The notes: generated by a model not told the origin, from the letters alone. A stretch of DNA of 64,000 nucleotides from Heliocidaris tuberculata (GCA_025618425.1 CM046833.1:6410776-6474775); one strand, 5' to 3'. Numbered from the stretch's first letter, positions 21,979 to 34,771 are shown. Program-made: numbers and translations.

Positions 21979-23565
21979 CTAGTTCTCCAAAGTGCTGATC
22001 AATTTGTATATCCTCTGCTGCATGTTTCGTTTAACAAGGGGGCTATTTTTCAGGGGTTTTAGTTGTTTTACCAGCCCTTTGATATTTGATGTATATTTCC
22101 GAGCGATCTGGGCAGGCTTTTTTCGGCCTTTTACGTTCGATAGAAATTTTATTATTTCACCCTGGGAAAGGGGTCCTTGAGTCAAAGGGAGAACATCTTC
22201 CTTCGAGATGTCCTCATCCGACTGAGCATCTTCCCAAGTCATGGAGTCAGTGTCAGTAGATGGGTCCCCTACCGAGGAAGTTGGGGTGGAAGGGATTTCA
22301 GGGGGTTGGGAGTCAAGAGCTTGTGTTAATGTAGGAGATTCTACGGTTTGGGAGGGAGGAGCCGTCCTGGGCACTTTCCGAAGAGGGGAAGGGGCCTTTA
22401 GGGTGGTGAGATTAGAATTGTTTGTAACAGGGGTGGGGGTTAGCTGTTTACGTTTTGCAACGACATCGGAGAAAGATCGAACAGGCACTGGAGGAGTTTT
22501 CCACACGGGTGAAGGACACACAGAAGATTTGGGGGGAGGGGACTTGCAAGAGATATCTGAGGGGGTAGTAGTGGGTGTATCTGAAATCGAACTAGTGTTT
22601 GCACTGCTAGGCGGCTGAGCAGGAGATGCCTGAGGCATGTTGGATGAGAGTGATTGAGGCTTACTAGGTGCAGGGCAAGAGGGAGTAGATTGTGTTGTCT
22701 CTCTTTCAGAAGAGGAAAGGGGTGCACGAGGTGGTAATCCAGAGAGGTTGGAAGGTGCATGTGGGAGCGGTATAGTACCTGTCGCCATGGGAGGAGGTGA
22801 AAGTGGGGTGGATGCCGAAACAGTAGCGCGAGGTGGGGAGGACCCATGCTGGCGCGCACCCGAAATACCATCCGAACCTGGGGCGTTTGGCATGGGCTGC
22901 TTGGCATTTTCACCAGTTTGGGGCTTCTTGCAAGAACGGGAAATATGCCCGAATTCACCACAGTTAAAACACCTGACTGATTCTGTAGAAAGAAATACAC
23001 GGTAGTTGATACCAGAGAAGGTGAAGTTTATGTGGTCTGGAAGTGTCACATTGGGATTCATTAACACTTGTACATGCCTACGAAAACTCATAATATGGTT
23101 GAGACGTTTGTCTTTAAACCCCAAAGGGATCGGTTTACAGTCAGAAACAACTTTACAAAAGGGAGATAGATTTTCAATCAAAACAGAGTTCGGTAATTCT
23201 GGGTATACATTAGACAGAATAATACGAGTGGTGGGTCGGACAAGGGGGGTCAATTCTAGGAGGGTCCCCTGAAACTCAAGGCCATGCTGGACGGCATTAA
23301 TAACTGCTTCTTTGGAGCTCAAATAAACAGCTATGCGGCCGTTGGAGATGCGAGAGGCAGAGATTACGTCATTAGCGGGAACAGTGGTCGTGAATGCATT
23401 GATGTATGATTGTATTGTTACATTTTCAATAGTTTGAAACGTTACACCATTATGACGGGTTACATTTTTGAAATGCCCAACATTAGTCGACGAAGGGCCA
23501 GCTGCACTAGTAGTACGCTGGCCCTGTACATTACGCTGGCTTGCTTGACTGGCCATACGGGCCAC
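21979..23565 (-). CDS. LINE ORF1: RNA-binding protein with CCHC zinc knuckle
   Basis: The 528-residue ORF is intact and lies 32 nt upstream of ORF2 in a different frame. Residues about 40-195 look like an RRM-type nucleic-acid-binding region (alternating IAVYLSS, RIILSNV, HVQVLM strands). A zinc knuckle CFNCGEFGHISRSC follows at 199-212. The C-terminal half (about 215-470) is Pro/Ser/Thr-rich and probably disordered, with a basic tail. In related elements ORF1 coats the element RNA. No defect is visible. Confidence 0.88.
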   Translation of the reverse strand: MARMASQASQRNVQGQRTTSAAGPSSTNVGHFKNVTRHNGVTFQTIENVTIQSYINAFTTTVPANDVISASRISNGRIAVYLSSKEAVINAVQHGLEFQGTLLELTPLVRPTTRIILSNVYPELPNSVLIENLSPFCKVVSDCKPIPLGFKDKRLNHIMSFRRHVQVLMNPNVTLPDHINFTFSGINYRVFLSTESVRCFNCGEFGHISRSCKKPQTGENAKQPMPNAPGSDGISGARQHGSSPPRATVSASTPLSPPPMATGTIPLPHAPSNLSGLPPRAPLSSSERETTQSTPSCPAPSKPQSLSSNMPQASPAQPPSSANTSSISDTPTTTPSDISCKSPPPKSSVCPSPVWKTPPVPVRSFSDVVAKRKQLTPTPVTNNSNLTTLKAPSPLRKVPRTAPPSQTVESPTLTQALDSQPPEIPSTPTSSVGDPSTDTDSMTWEDAQSDEDISKEDVLPLTQGPLSQGEIIKFLSNVKGRKKPAQIARKYTSNIKGLVKQLKPLKNSPLVKRNMQQRIYKLISTLEN

Positions 23566-23797
23566 CCAAGGTAAAACCTACGATAAAATAACAGAAAAGT
23601 GTTCAAAAAAAACACTAAAACTAGTAAACCTGACGAAGAAGGACCGAGTCTAGGGTATTCTATGATATAACACAATTATACTGGTATAAAAACCAAGAAC
23701 CAAAAGGTCTTCTAAATTAGTAAAAACAAGAATCTAAACGGAGCTCGAAAAAAACACAATCTACCTTTCGAAAGAAAGAAAGAAAGAAAGAAGGAAG

Positions 23798-24242
23798 GAA
23801 AAGGCCCGTGACCGGCCGGGGAGGGGATGCAAGGCGTCACATGTGCTGCACTCCGCTGCAAATTGCACCGGCACCGCAGTGGCGTACAGGGGGAGCAAAT
23901 TTTGTCGAGTAGTGACCGGCACCCATTTTGAAGACCGGATTTTCTACGATGTTTGATGCTTGCCACTTCTGTGACAAAAATTGCTCTTTCCAATTAAGTT
24001 AACAAATAAATGAGCTCATGCCTCCTTCGCGATCTAGAGAGAGAGGAAAAAAAAAAAATTAAGATCATCATTCCGAAACTAGTTAATGCTTATCATACCC
24101 GGGCACATGCATGTAGGCCTACATACCGATACTTTTCTAACGCTTTTCTAGACGATTTTTGATGCATATTGTCTAAAAACATTTTTTTTAAAAATGGTTA
24201 TCCAATGATGGCCTGCAAATTATTCGCTTAATTGGGCAAAAT
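23798..24242. other. Intergenic, no gene seen
   Basis: This flank of the LINE contains a CpG-rich patch (23810-23890), an A-rich run at 24048 and otherwise AT-rich sequence. I see nothing codable. Confidence 0.4.
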
Positions 24243-24642
24243 CAGTGGCGGATTTAGGCCGGGGGCACTTCCGGCCTTCACCCCCCCCCCCTTGAAAGAA
24301 AACTGTACATTGTGCCCCCTCTTTTTTAAAATTGCCCCCCTTGAAAGAAAACTGTACATTGTGCCCCGGCCCCCTTTTACAAATTGTCCCCCCCCCCCCC
24401 GCCTTTGAAAGTGATAACTTTTTTTTTTGCTTGTCAGAGAATTTCGAACGACAAAGAGAGCCCACGAAAACATGTGACAAACTTTTTAATTTGCTTGTCA
24501 GAGAATTTTGGACGAAAACTGGACCCAACAATTCTGCATGATATATACTTTTCTTTTTTATTTTATATTTTGCTTGTCAAGAAAATTTTCGGAGATTTGT
24601 GTGCCCCCCCCCCCTTCATTACAAAACCTGGATCCGTCCCTG
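24243..24642. mobile_element. CAGTGGCGG-family hAT-like MITE
   Basis: The element runs from CAGTGGCGGATTTAGG to CCTGGATCCGTCCCTG (400 bp). It has several C-runs and two 'cttgaaagaaaactgtacattgtg' blocks, and closely resembles the copy at 36114-36467. The flanking octamers are only partly alike here. Confidence 0.75.
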
Positions 24643-24870
24643 ATCCAAATGGATTCTTTGTAGTACCAGAACAAAACTGAACACCCAAATAGATCATGCA
24701 TGTGGTTCTAATGTACTTGTCCAAAACTTGAAGATTTAAAATAGACTCATTTAACTGCATATACATGCTGGTGCTCATGACCTGTCGCATGCATTGTCTC
24801 GCAAATTATCAAAATAAATGATTTAAATATAATAATAATAATGATGATAATAATAATGATAATAATAATG

Positions 24871-24905
<35 letters not shown>

Positions 24906-27900
24906 TATATTGATAATAATAATAATAATAATGATAATAATAATAATAATGATAATGATGATAATAATAATAATCACACCGTTATAATAAAATTAATTAA
25001 ACCTCGCTTATTATGGATTCTTGGAGTCGACACGTGTTGTTGAAACCATACAGAAAGCAAGCCTGCAGAAAGCAAGCCATGGGACAACAACAAAAAAAAT
25101 GTCCGATGGACTAGAATGGACTGTATAGAATTACGAATATGAGACGAGGAAGTTGTTGAAATTATAACAAAAAAGAGTAACCCTAGATTTCTGGATGAAG
25201 TCCGCTTACTTTTTTTAAAATTTACCAACTGACTAGGTTGTGGACGAATACTGTCTATACTGATAATGACAATGTATAGGCCTCCTGATCATAATAATTA
25301 TTATTATCATTATCCTTTTTGTTGTTATTGTCATTGTTATTTACGATGATCACGGGCGGACTGGCCTCTTCATCGGGCATTGGGGAAGTTCCGCTGGCCG
25401 GTCACTATTTGACCCCCAAACTTGAGGGCCGGGAGGTCAAAAGCAAAAAAAGGCCCGAGGAGTCCATTCACCCCGCACTCGAACTTTAGTCGCAGTCCGC
25501 CCCTGATCGTGACTACTGTTCATTCATAGGGCACATTATTAGGCCCTAGCTTACGGCGGGTTGAAAAAGAAAAATGGCCCAACTATGGAAAATATCGACT
25601 CTGATCGGAGCAGAAAATAAGCATTGTACAGCCGTATACGATTCTAGGTCGATTTTTTTTAGCCAGTCACCCCCCCCCCCCCGGCTCAATTCCCCTCCGA
25701 TAACCTTCATATTAAATTAAATCAAACCTCGGATGCAGATTTGATGATGTCTGTAAGGCTGAAAATGCCAACAACAATAAAACTTATTTCCCCGCATGCA
25801 GAGTATTGTGAAAGTAAGGTGTTACCCCCCCCCCCCCCGGCCACCCCTGCGCGCCTCCCTAGCGCTCGGCGCTATACTCTGCGTAATCTTGACTGTGTCC
25901 CTAGTCAATTTTCATTGCCAAAGGAGTTTTTTTTTTCTTTCTGTCCCGAAATAGTCACGTACCCCGGCCATTTTACATATGAGATTTGACCCCTATAAAG
26001 TTACTTAGACCATCCATGTCATCCATAAAGCTTGTCAGCTCGAACGAAGCCGCCGGGTTTGGCCCCCAAAGCCCCCCCCCCCCCCCAAGGGCCCCAAAGG
26101 CGTATGACTATACTTACCAACACATAAAAACTGACAAAATTTTCCGTCGGGATGGGTTGTCAGACCGCCCCCCCTAAATTGGGGGAAATTTTCCCCTATA
26201 TAAGGCTCGTGGACCAAATTTTGTCAGCAATAAGAGGTATGGATGTACATTACAAAAATATAAAAACTGACAAAAATTTCCAACGGGAAGGGGGTAGAGA
26301 AAACCCCCTTTTTTGCATCATAACCTCTCACAACTCCAATGTGTGTAGCCTAATTCAATACAGGTCAAATTTACCTAGTACAATTTTGAGTATTGTAACT
26401 TTCTTGGGGTTCAATTTGGTGTCAAATGATAATTTCAATAAGCTATTAAGTTGTGGAAATTGTCACTTCTTTTTCAAAAGTATTCAAATGATATTGTCAG
26501 GATTAATGTAAACACATGCACCCATCGCCATCTGCACCTGTGTGCCAGACATAATAGGGGCTTATTGTTAAGTATCTGGGCCATGTGGCAGCCATGCTGA
26601 AATTTACCATTCATTGTTATAATTACCATGATCCCTAGCCCTCCCTTAATTCTGACAAACTTCTGGCGCATATTATGGGTTGGAATCGACCCCTCGTCCC
26701 GACTTTGGTGCTGGGCCGCTGGGGGCCAAACCCGGTGGCCGAGTCGTTCGAGCTGACTTTTGGTCTAGGGTCAAATCTCAAAATGGGGTGGCTATTTTGG
26801 CCCAAGCTCCCAGACTGTGAGCGTTGGACGTCGCTCGGCAGGTCGCCCAGCGGTCATGCATGGGGATCGTGCAGCGAGTTAAGTTCGGTTCGTCAAGCTG
26901 GTGCCATGGTCGAGAAGCGTTGCTCATACTCAATGCACGGTGGTATAGATATTTAAAGCAAAATCGTATACCGCCGTGTAGAGGATGTGCAAGGTGCATT
27001 TCACGGTCGCTTAAAATACAGAAAGCATTCCACCCTTCATCATTATTTAATCTTTTGGAATGTTTTGCTGAAATGATAAAGACCCTGGTTTGATATGAGC
27101 GACTCAATCGCTCGACAATCCCCAAATACGGCCGCTGCACGGTGCACACCGGCACATATCACCGTCACCATAATGTCCGGCAGTTGTATTTTCCTCGGTC
27201 TGTATAGGCAGACCCAAATGAGAGACATTTTGCCTGTTTTGATGAAGATATACAAAGTTTCAAAGAAGAGATTCACCTGTAGACATAATGAGGTACGCCC
27301 ATTCATTGCCCCATTCGCCGACCCCCTTTCCCTCCGCGCAGCAGCTCCGAACTCCTGTGTTCTGTATACTGTGTATAGAACAATTAGAAAATCAACTTCG
27401 CTATAGATCGGGCTGAATTGCGTATGCTGGCCACTTATATAATTCTGTTTGTTTGCCGATAAATTTAGACAACGAAAATCACAATGAATAATTATAAATA
27501 TCCTCATACAATTTCATATCAGTGTGGAAAATTAACGCATTATTATGAACAACCCGACTCTTACCCGAGCAAAAAAAAAAAAAGATATCGGCGTTCTTAT
27601 ATGAGAATCATGAATTGCGTAATCATAAACAAACCACACGTGCTTTTTGTATAGACTCACGATGACGGAATTATTCTCAAGACTTTCAACTCAAAGAAAC
27701 TCATGATCATAGGTCAGTTATTAGATAACCTGTAAAATAACAATCTATATTTTCACTCAAGAAAATCTGGGAGATAAAAAAGAGGCAAAAAACCACTTCG
27801 TCATGAAATTATGAGGAAGCGAAAGCTCAAAATCGAATTGATATCCCTGTTCGCTTATGCTTGTTCCCGGGCCCCTTCCATACCAGCAACTCGAAGCGCG

Positions 27901-28664
27901 ACTATTTCAGCGCGAAATGAATTGATTTTCCAAACGCCCTCTATCTGCGGTTTGTAGCAATTATGAATTGTGACAAAGAATGCCTCCTTGGCCACTCGAG
28001 CGCTCGATCCCGAACGTAAACCTAATTTAAATTTATAATTTTGAAATTGGTAAAAACATAATAATGGAACGGTTATGCATTGTTATGGAAATTTGCAAAT
28101 TTTCGTCATAATTCCCAGAGTCAGAAGTGATGTCAAGTTTTAACAGTTTTGTTTCACTTGAAACGTGACTTACTTACTTCTATAATATGAAAGTAATGAT
28201 TTGATAAGGATCTCATGAGTTTTAATTTTGGTTAATTTTTATTTCACCATATAGATATCTTTTTCAATGAGAGAAGGTTGAGTAAACTTTTATGTACTTG
28301 TAACGAAATTCTCGGCCGGTCAGCTGACCCCATTCATGAATAATCACTACCATTCCATTAAATTGGAACTTGGTAACACTTTCTTTGTAATGAGGGTCCG
28401 GGGAGCGAAATGGGCTTTTTCATGTTATGGCTCGGGAACAAAACGTTGGAAAATTCGGCAAAAAAAAGTCTTGCATGTTAATACGCCGCTCACAAGTTCA
28501 TTTTTTATCCACCTTTGGGGGCACAGCAAGATTGATCAAAAGCTTAATCGTGGAGGATGCCCCCCCCCCCCCACAGGTGAGAGAGAGAGAGAAAAAAAAA
28601 ACAACAACAACAAACTACGTAGAAAATCTCCATCATTTTGTCGATAACAAAAAAGAGTCCCGCT
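24643..28664. other. Intergenic repeat-rich sequence, no gene seen
   Basis: This holds an ATT/ATC-type microsatellite (about 24829-24973), poly(C) tracts (25671, 25826, 26073, 28560) and several fragments of the G-run MITEs. ORFs of 70-150 residues around 26.7-27.5 kb overlap on both strands and show no domain or splice support. Confidence 0.4.
24829..24973. repeat. ATT/ATC-type microsatellite
   Basis: About 145 bp of near-continuous ATA, ATG and ATT trinucleotides (AATAATAATGATAATAATAA style), interrupted once near 24905. Confidence 0.85.
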
Positions 28665-30773
28665 CAGGGGCGGCTCCAGGATTTTGAGGAGGGCCGGTCG
28701 AGGGGCAATCCCTTAAACTCTGCATCTGACAAAAAAAAAGAAAAAAAAAAAAAGAAAAAAGGTCATCACATTTTTTCGGATGTTCGCTTAACTTCCAAGC
28801 TCTCAGAACTCTGGATTTTTTGTTTTTGTCAGGAATAAAAGAGAGGGAAGGGGGGGGGGGGGTCCTATACACAAGAAAATCTATATAAAAAGCAAAAAAG
28901 AGGGGAGGGTCCGGTCTCCCGCGACCCCCTCCCCATTTTCTCTCATTGCTCTCTCTCTCTTTCTCTCTTACTTCACTTTCTGTTTCTTGTGTTTTCTTAA
29001 TTTGCACCGAGTATTGTAATATCGGAGGAGTCCCCTTTAGTTATATTTTTATTTTTGTGGGGAGGGTTTTTTTTCCAGCAGTCCAACTCCCCCAATCTCT
29101 TTCAAACTACATTTTCAAACTGGCGTTCCTACTGGCTTTTTCATTTGCATGGGTACCATAGAGGCACCACGCTCGTGCCCTAACCAGCTACCGCTACCCG
29201 CTCCCAATGCTGGGGAGGGGGTGACACCCCCATCAAAATTGTTATTGACATAAGACAATTGTCAGCAAATTATATCGGTAAATGATTAAAAAACCTATTA
29301 AAAAGACCACAGGTCACCAATCTCGGCCTCCACAGCTGTTGTCGGAAAATGAACCAAATCGCTTCAGATTTTTTTTCCTTTGTTTCTTTGCAACTTTAGC
29401 ACATCGGGACCCCTTTTCAGTGATTGTTGGTAAATTCACCTTGTTTTCTGTTTTGTTGGCTGAAATCATTTTGCCTATAATAATGTAAGTCTATAATTTA
29501 AGAATAAAAAAGGTAGTGCATTCCTTTTGAACTTTGAAGATTAAAAACAAAACAAAAACGGATAGAAATGAAATGGACATGCGAGACCATGTTATATGGC
29601 AGCGCTGTGGATGGCAGACAAGGTCCGTTCCGATGGATGTATATGCCTTCCACTTGGTAAAAGTAGATGAGATATGGGAGGTGTCTCATCGTCTTCTCCC
29701 GCGTCATCCAGGCCTACTTTGTACCAGACACTAGTTTCCTTTTTGGAGGGAGGCGGCCCGGGCAAGGCGGGCCTTTCAGCCATAACACCATTTTTTTTTC
29801 AATGAATTCATTGTGTTGTTGCTAATGACACTATTAAGTAATACAATGAATCAAAAACAAAATCAAAATTCATAAAGAAATGGAAACACCCATCGTCAGT
29901 GGCGTATATGAACCTTGGCTTCGGGGGAGGGGGGGGGGGGGGTGGCAAAACTTTCACCAATGGTGATCCAAGAAAATACAAAAATTTATTTTCAAGCCCT
30001 AATTTGAGTCTAAAGGCTTGAGGGAGTAGGACGTGCGATCGGATGTTATAGCTATTTATAACTTGCAAATTAGGATTTTGATTTAATCTTTTTTTTTTTA
30101 TCATGAGTATATAGATCTTTGCGAGCGAGCGAATCGAGCGAAAATTTTTAGTTGTTGCCTCATAGCGTTTTGATTGAAAGTGTGTTGACAGGTTTATTCT
30201 TTATAATTCATGCATTTTTATGTTAACTTTGAAGATAGTTCAGATTTTATTTCAATGCATAATATAAGAGAGGCTTTTAAATTCGCTCTGTTTAGCTTTA
30301 CACGTATCCCGAAATTAGCTCCGCTGACTGACGTTTGGCTTCAAAACGTTTCCTAAACCATGTTGTTTTGCGAGTCAGCGAGAATTTTTGTGAAAAAAAT
30401 GCAGGAGGTTTTAAAAGTAATTTAATTTCAATTTCATGTGAAATAAATGCTTCATAATGATTGAAAGAATCTTTTTTCCCCCTCATGGTTGAAATCTGTC
30501 AGGCGAGGGGGGGGGGCAATTTACCACCCCCCTTGACCCCCTTCAAATTCGCCCGTGTCCATCGCCCTGATTCCCCTCCGATGCAGATTAGAGACCGGAA
30601 AAGTGTCTTTCTTAATAATTGCTGGATTACCACTGCCTTGGATTTTCCCCGCCCCTGAATATAAACGCAACACTTACTGGTTCCAGCAGGTTCTATTCGT
30701 TCCTATATGTGGTACCGTGACCCTCATTGTGTGCACGCAATTAGGTTAGGTCAAAATGTTGATTTATTGAACA
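28665..30773. other. Intergenic, MITE fragments and G-runs
   Basis: A CAGGGGCGGCTCCAGG end opens a CAGTGGCGG-family fragment at 28665. Poly(G) runs are at 28848 and 29928. A GCGAGCGAGCGAATCGAGCG word lies at 30121. I see no coding exon. Confidence 0.4.
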
Positions 30774-30920
30774 GGGGCCTGTTGCACAAAAATTGCGTTT
30801 GAACGCAACTCAGGAAAATCAAACGCAACTTTATTTTCAGCCAATCAGAAGTGCGCATTTAGGACTTGCGTTTGATTTTTAGGAGTTGCGATTAGACGCA
30901 AGTTTTGTGCAACGGGCCCC
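30774..30920. mobile_element. GGGCCC-family MITE, complete
   Basis: The element runs from GGGGCCTGTTGCACAAAAAT to ACAAGTTTTGTGCAACGGGC on the arms, about 147 bp. It has 'gcgtttga/tcaaacgc' inner repeats and 'agccaatcaga'. Confidence 0.8.
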
Positions 30921-31230
30921 AGGAGGCATCACAAAGGGAGGGGGGGGGGGGGTGGTCACACCTCCACTCAAAATTGCTATCGGCAAAAGCGCCACCTCTG
31001 TCTGCAAATTTTTTTTAATAAAATAAAAAAAAAAGGGGGGGGGGGAGGGAGAGGGAGAGGAAAGATGAAAGGGAAAACGAGAAATGTGAATCCAGAAGAA
31101 AAAAGGAAAGGGAAAGGGAAAGGAAAGGAAAACAAAAGCACAAGGAAAAAAAAGGAAAGGAAAAAGGAAAGGAAAAAGATAAAGAAGGAAAAACTGGCAT
31201 TTTTTTTGCTCGCTCGCAAAAACACTGACT

Positions 31231-31740
31231 GCAGCCCCCCCCCCCCCCCCCCCCCGAGGATTTTCAAAGTTCCGATATTCGGGCAACCACCACTTCATAG
31301 TCGGGCAGCGAAGTGAGGTGCCAGAATATCCACATATATTGGGCAGCGAGGTTCCCAGATAATTATGTAACCTCTGTACACTTTTCTCTACGTTAAGTTT
31401 AAAATTTTTTGCGAAAGAGCGAAGCCAGAGAGCAGAGCAAAAATTTAGAAATTGAAAAGTTGATATTGGGGCAAAAGGCGTCCCCCTTCGGCAATGGGCG
31501 GCAGCCCCCTCCCCCGAGGATTTTCAAAGTTCCGATATTCGGGCAACCACCACTTCATATCACGGGCAGCGGAGCCAGAACATATTTCGGAAGCGAGGTT
31601 CCCAGATAATTGGTTCCCAGATAATTATGTAACTTCTGTACACTTTTACCACGAAAAGTTAAACAAATTTGCTCGCTCGCTTCGCTCGCTTGCAAAAATT
31701 TAGAAACTGAAAAGTTGATATTCGGGCAAAAGCGTCAGCC
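31231..31740. repeat. Direct repeat: GAGGATTTTCAAAGTTCCGA block, two copies
   Basis: About 200 bp beginning at a C-run and 'cgaggattttcaaagttccg' (near 31255) is repeated from about 31514. Each copy contains 'gggcaaccaccacttcata', 'cccagataattatgtaac' and a 'gctcgctcgc'-type word. A related fragment lies at 57500-57690. Confidence 0.65.
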
Positions 31741-31923
31741 CCCTCCTTGCGAAATTTGGCCTGTACAACCAAGATCTCTACACCTGTGATTCTCTTTTAT
31801 TATTACACGGGGGGGGGGGGGGGGGGGGGGGGAGATTAGGATGCAGAATTTTGTCGGCAAATTTGGGTGTCACACCCCCTTATTCAAATGTTCTAGTGAC
31901 GCCCCCTGGCAGTGACCCCTCAC

Positions 31924-32090
31924 CCAGTGGCGGATCCAGGATTTCTCGAGGGAGGGGGCTCAATATTCATAAAAAATTTTGACAAGCAATTTTTTGGGCC
32001 CCTTTTTAACTCAAAAAATCTCTGACAAGCAAAAAAAAAAAAAGAAAGGTCCTCAGCATTTTTTGGGCCCTTTATTATTTTTGCAGATAA
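31924..32090. mobile_element. CAGTGGCGG-family MITE fragment
   Basis: It starts CAGTGGCGGATCCAGG and contains the family words 'ttgacaagcaa' and 'ctctgacaagc'. The right terminus is not clear. Confidence 0.55.
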
Positions 32091-34635
32091 TTGGACTTGC
32101 CGCGCCACAGAGCCCTGTCTTTAGGAGTTCTGTGGGCTCTGCGCGCCAGAAGTGATAGCGCCATCAGCGTCAGAAAAGAAGAAACGAAAGGGAATTTCCC
32201 ATTTCGACACTTTCGCTCTCCCTCTCTCTCTGAACATGCACGGCTCTTGACTGTGTGTTTTGGTGTTTTTATTTGTGAATGCATTATTTTTGATTCCGTG
32301 TAATTAACTAATTAAATTTCACAGTTATTTACATTTCTCTTGCTCATCTGTTAATCCTACATGCGAAGTGATTTCAGAACAGAAACTGAAGTGGACATGG
32401 CGGGAGTAAGGACTAGTATTATTACTAGGGTTACCGAGATCAAAAATAAACTTTTTAAAATGATACATAAAAACATTAAAAACTAGCTTACCATGCACCT
32501 AAACCCTACAGGATCACGGCCAGCTAAGATTTAATCCGAAATATCAATCCTAGTATCCATAAAATTGAGGCTAAAGTTGATCCCAAACCATCGCATTTCT
32601 CCATAGACTTCAAATTCAAATTTCGCGCGATGAACTTTGAACGGCGAACTCTGGACAGTGATTGGAGAGGGCGTGGCTAATACAAGCGTATCTTTTGGGT
32701 CGCGCATTGTTATTTTGATTAGCGAGGTGTATAAAAAGTTCGTTGACTACATACGTGGCCTTGTTTTCAAGGCTCCATTACTTTACTCCATAATTTCATA
32801 AACAAAATGTCGAAAATGATTGTTTTATAGCAAACGCATGGCGACGGAGGGATGTTTACGGTATAAGTTACTGCTATTAGCGGTAGATGTGAACAAACTC
32901 TTTTAAAAATCTTTGACAATCATCTCAAACGAGTTTTGTTGTCTTTTTTGGTCATTTGTCATCATAATAAGCTTGAAATAGTGCCCTCGGCCGTGAGACC
33001 CTTTTTGTTTTCCTTCTATTTTGTTTACCTGCAAATCTATATGAACACAGGCCCGTTTGTTTACCTGCTCTATCAGCGGTAGATGTGAACACACTCCTTT
33101 TTAAATCTTTGAAAATCATCTCAAACGATTTTTGTTGTTGTTTTTGTACTTGAGCCGAGCAACTATTGAAAAGATATCTAGTGGATTTACTACTATCATT
33201 ATTATTTTTATTTTTTTTTAATTTAATGGAACATTTAGTTTCCACGCAGGCTGAAAAAAGTTCAATATAATCTTTCAAAATTTTTGGTTTGATACGGTTT
33301 TACAACAGGTGGTGACAATAGATGGCTTCGTTTCCACCATACCTGTCTTCGATCAACGAAGCATTCAGAGGTCGGAAAGAGAGATGGGCGACTCGTGGAA
33401 GATCCATGGAATAAATAATTTTTCATTTGTGTGTGCATTAAGAGAGGGGAAAAGGAGATGTGAGAGATTGACAACGAAAGGGAGAGAGCGGAGAGAGAGA
33501 GAGAGAGAGAGAGTGGGGGGGGGGGGGGGGTGAAGGATGATAAACAGAAATGACTCACCTAATAGTACACGAACTCTGGGGTTTCGGTGACCCTAACCCT
33601 ACACCACATGAACCATTGTGCCATAGCTGCCTCCTGATTATAACTGAAAAAAATAAAATAACCCTCAAAAAAAGAAATATCAATGGCAAATTCCCAATAA
33701 ATAGAAAAAGCCCAAAGATGGTACATGGAATGATTACTAAAAGCGCTCCCGAAAGCGATGGCAGGCATATTGGCGACGAGTTTAAAAGTTTGCATGGAAT
33801 CCGGAGAACATTTTCTTGTATGGTGAAAAGAAAGTTAGTGCCCTAGTTTTTCTCGGAAACCCGTTTTGTTTACCTACACGCAATTAACTACGAACAGGCA
33901 GGTCCAAACAAGTTCAAAGTTACGGATCAGTGAAATGCCCCCGGACTGTGTATATTTCCTTCCAGCAATGAAATTTCGGAAATAATCGAAACAGATCAGT
34001 ATTCTTTTTGAAGAAAAAAAATATTGCATGACGATGGGTGGGGCGTTTATGAGATAAGTAACAAAGTGGTAGATATTAACACACTTCTTCATCATTGACA
34101 GACATTAAATCATTATTGTTAATGATATAAACTTTTAGAGTTTTTACATAATTATTGTTTGATTTGCTTGACAGTAGTTATTGTATTAATATGGATTCTT
34201 GTCCTTATTTTGTTTATATCTCTTTGTATTTATGTCATCAAATCTGTGCTTGGTATTTACATAACTTTATATATTTTCTTGTACTTAATGTCAAGAATAA
34301 AATAAATGAAAATTAAATTTCCCATGGCCGCTTCTCGGAGTGCGTCCTCGTTCGCGCGGCTGGATACTGCTGCAACAGGCTGTATGCAGAGTGAATGGAT
34401 TTTCTATTTCAATTCTGCTTTAATGATTGCAGCAGTAACTGAAGCTCCGAATTTTGATTGTATTGTTATATTTCCTGTTGTGAGTGTGTGTTGTGGGTAT
34501 GTCTGTAACCTTCCTGCCAAAAATCCATCCAAAAGCAGACAACATTTACAGATCAAAAGAATGACGGGGAGAAAAGTGAGAGAAAGATAGGAGAGAGAGA
34601 GAGCCCAAACCCCCTTTTCAATTCCTTTTGAAAAG
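32091..34635. other. No supported gene
   Basis: There is a duplicated segment around 32880-33175: 'cggtagatgtgaacacactc..ttttaaatctttga.aatcatctcaaacga' occurs near 32881 and 33076. A GA repeat with a G-run lies at 33490-33530. AT-rich sequence resembling a retroposon 3' end (aagaataaaataaatgaaaa) ends at 34312. A short CpG-rich stretch at 34323-34386 could be an upstream exon of the gene that follows, but no splice sites convince. Confidence 0.35.
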
Positions 34636-34771
34636 CAATTCCGACGACAGCCCTACCCCTGAACCCGACAATGACAAGGAGAATGACGACGACACTGCCC
34701 ACGAGACTTACAATTACGACGACGACATGGAGTACGCCCAAAGGCTCCCGTCCACACCTGACTCGCCCGAG
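34636..34771 (+). CDS. Penultimate exon, acidic protein of unknown function
   Basis: About 45 codons, strongly GC-biased at third positions compared with the surroundings. They encode an acidic, Asp/Glu/Asn/Pro-rich stretch (DSPTPEPDNDKENDDD, then YNYDDDMEYA, then LPSTPDSPE). The donor is cccgag|gtaggc in phase 0. The left edge is uncertain: acceptors at 34635 or 34650 are both possible. The next exon at 35223 continues in the same phase. Upstream exons were not identified. I do not recognise the family; the region looks disordered. Confidence 0.55.

Larger units (their letters stand above)
17896..23769 (-). mobile_element. Apparently full-length LINE (non-LTR retrotransposon), L1/Tx1-like
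   Basis: The element reads on the minus strand from about 23769 to 17896 (5.87 kb): a ~0.2-kb 5' UTR, ORF1 (528 aa), a 32-nt gap containing a C15 run, ORF2 (1301 aa) and a short 3' UTR with AATAAA (17911-17916) 15 nt before the end. Both ORFs are uninterrupted. The element is bounded on both sides by CTTT repeats in its sense orientation (17866-17895 and 23770-23797). This suggests insertion into a microsatellite rather than a poly(A) tail. Clade assignment is by domain layout only. Confidence 0.88.

Noticed and set aside
24747..24977. Poly-isoleucine frame
   Set aside because: It is a translation of the ATT/ATC microsatellite.
26778..27507. Overlapping 125- and 154-residue frames
   Set aside because: Open on both strands without domain, codon-bias or splice evidence.
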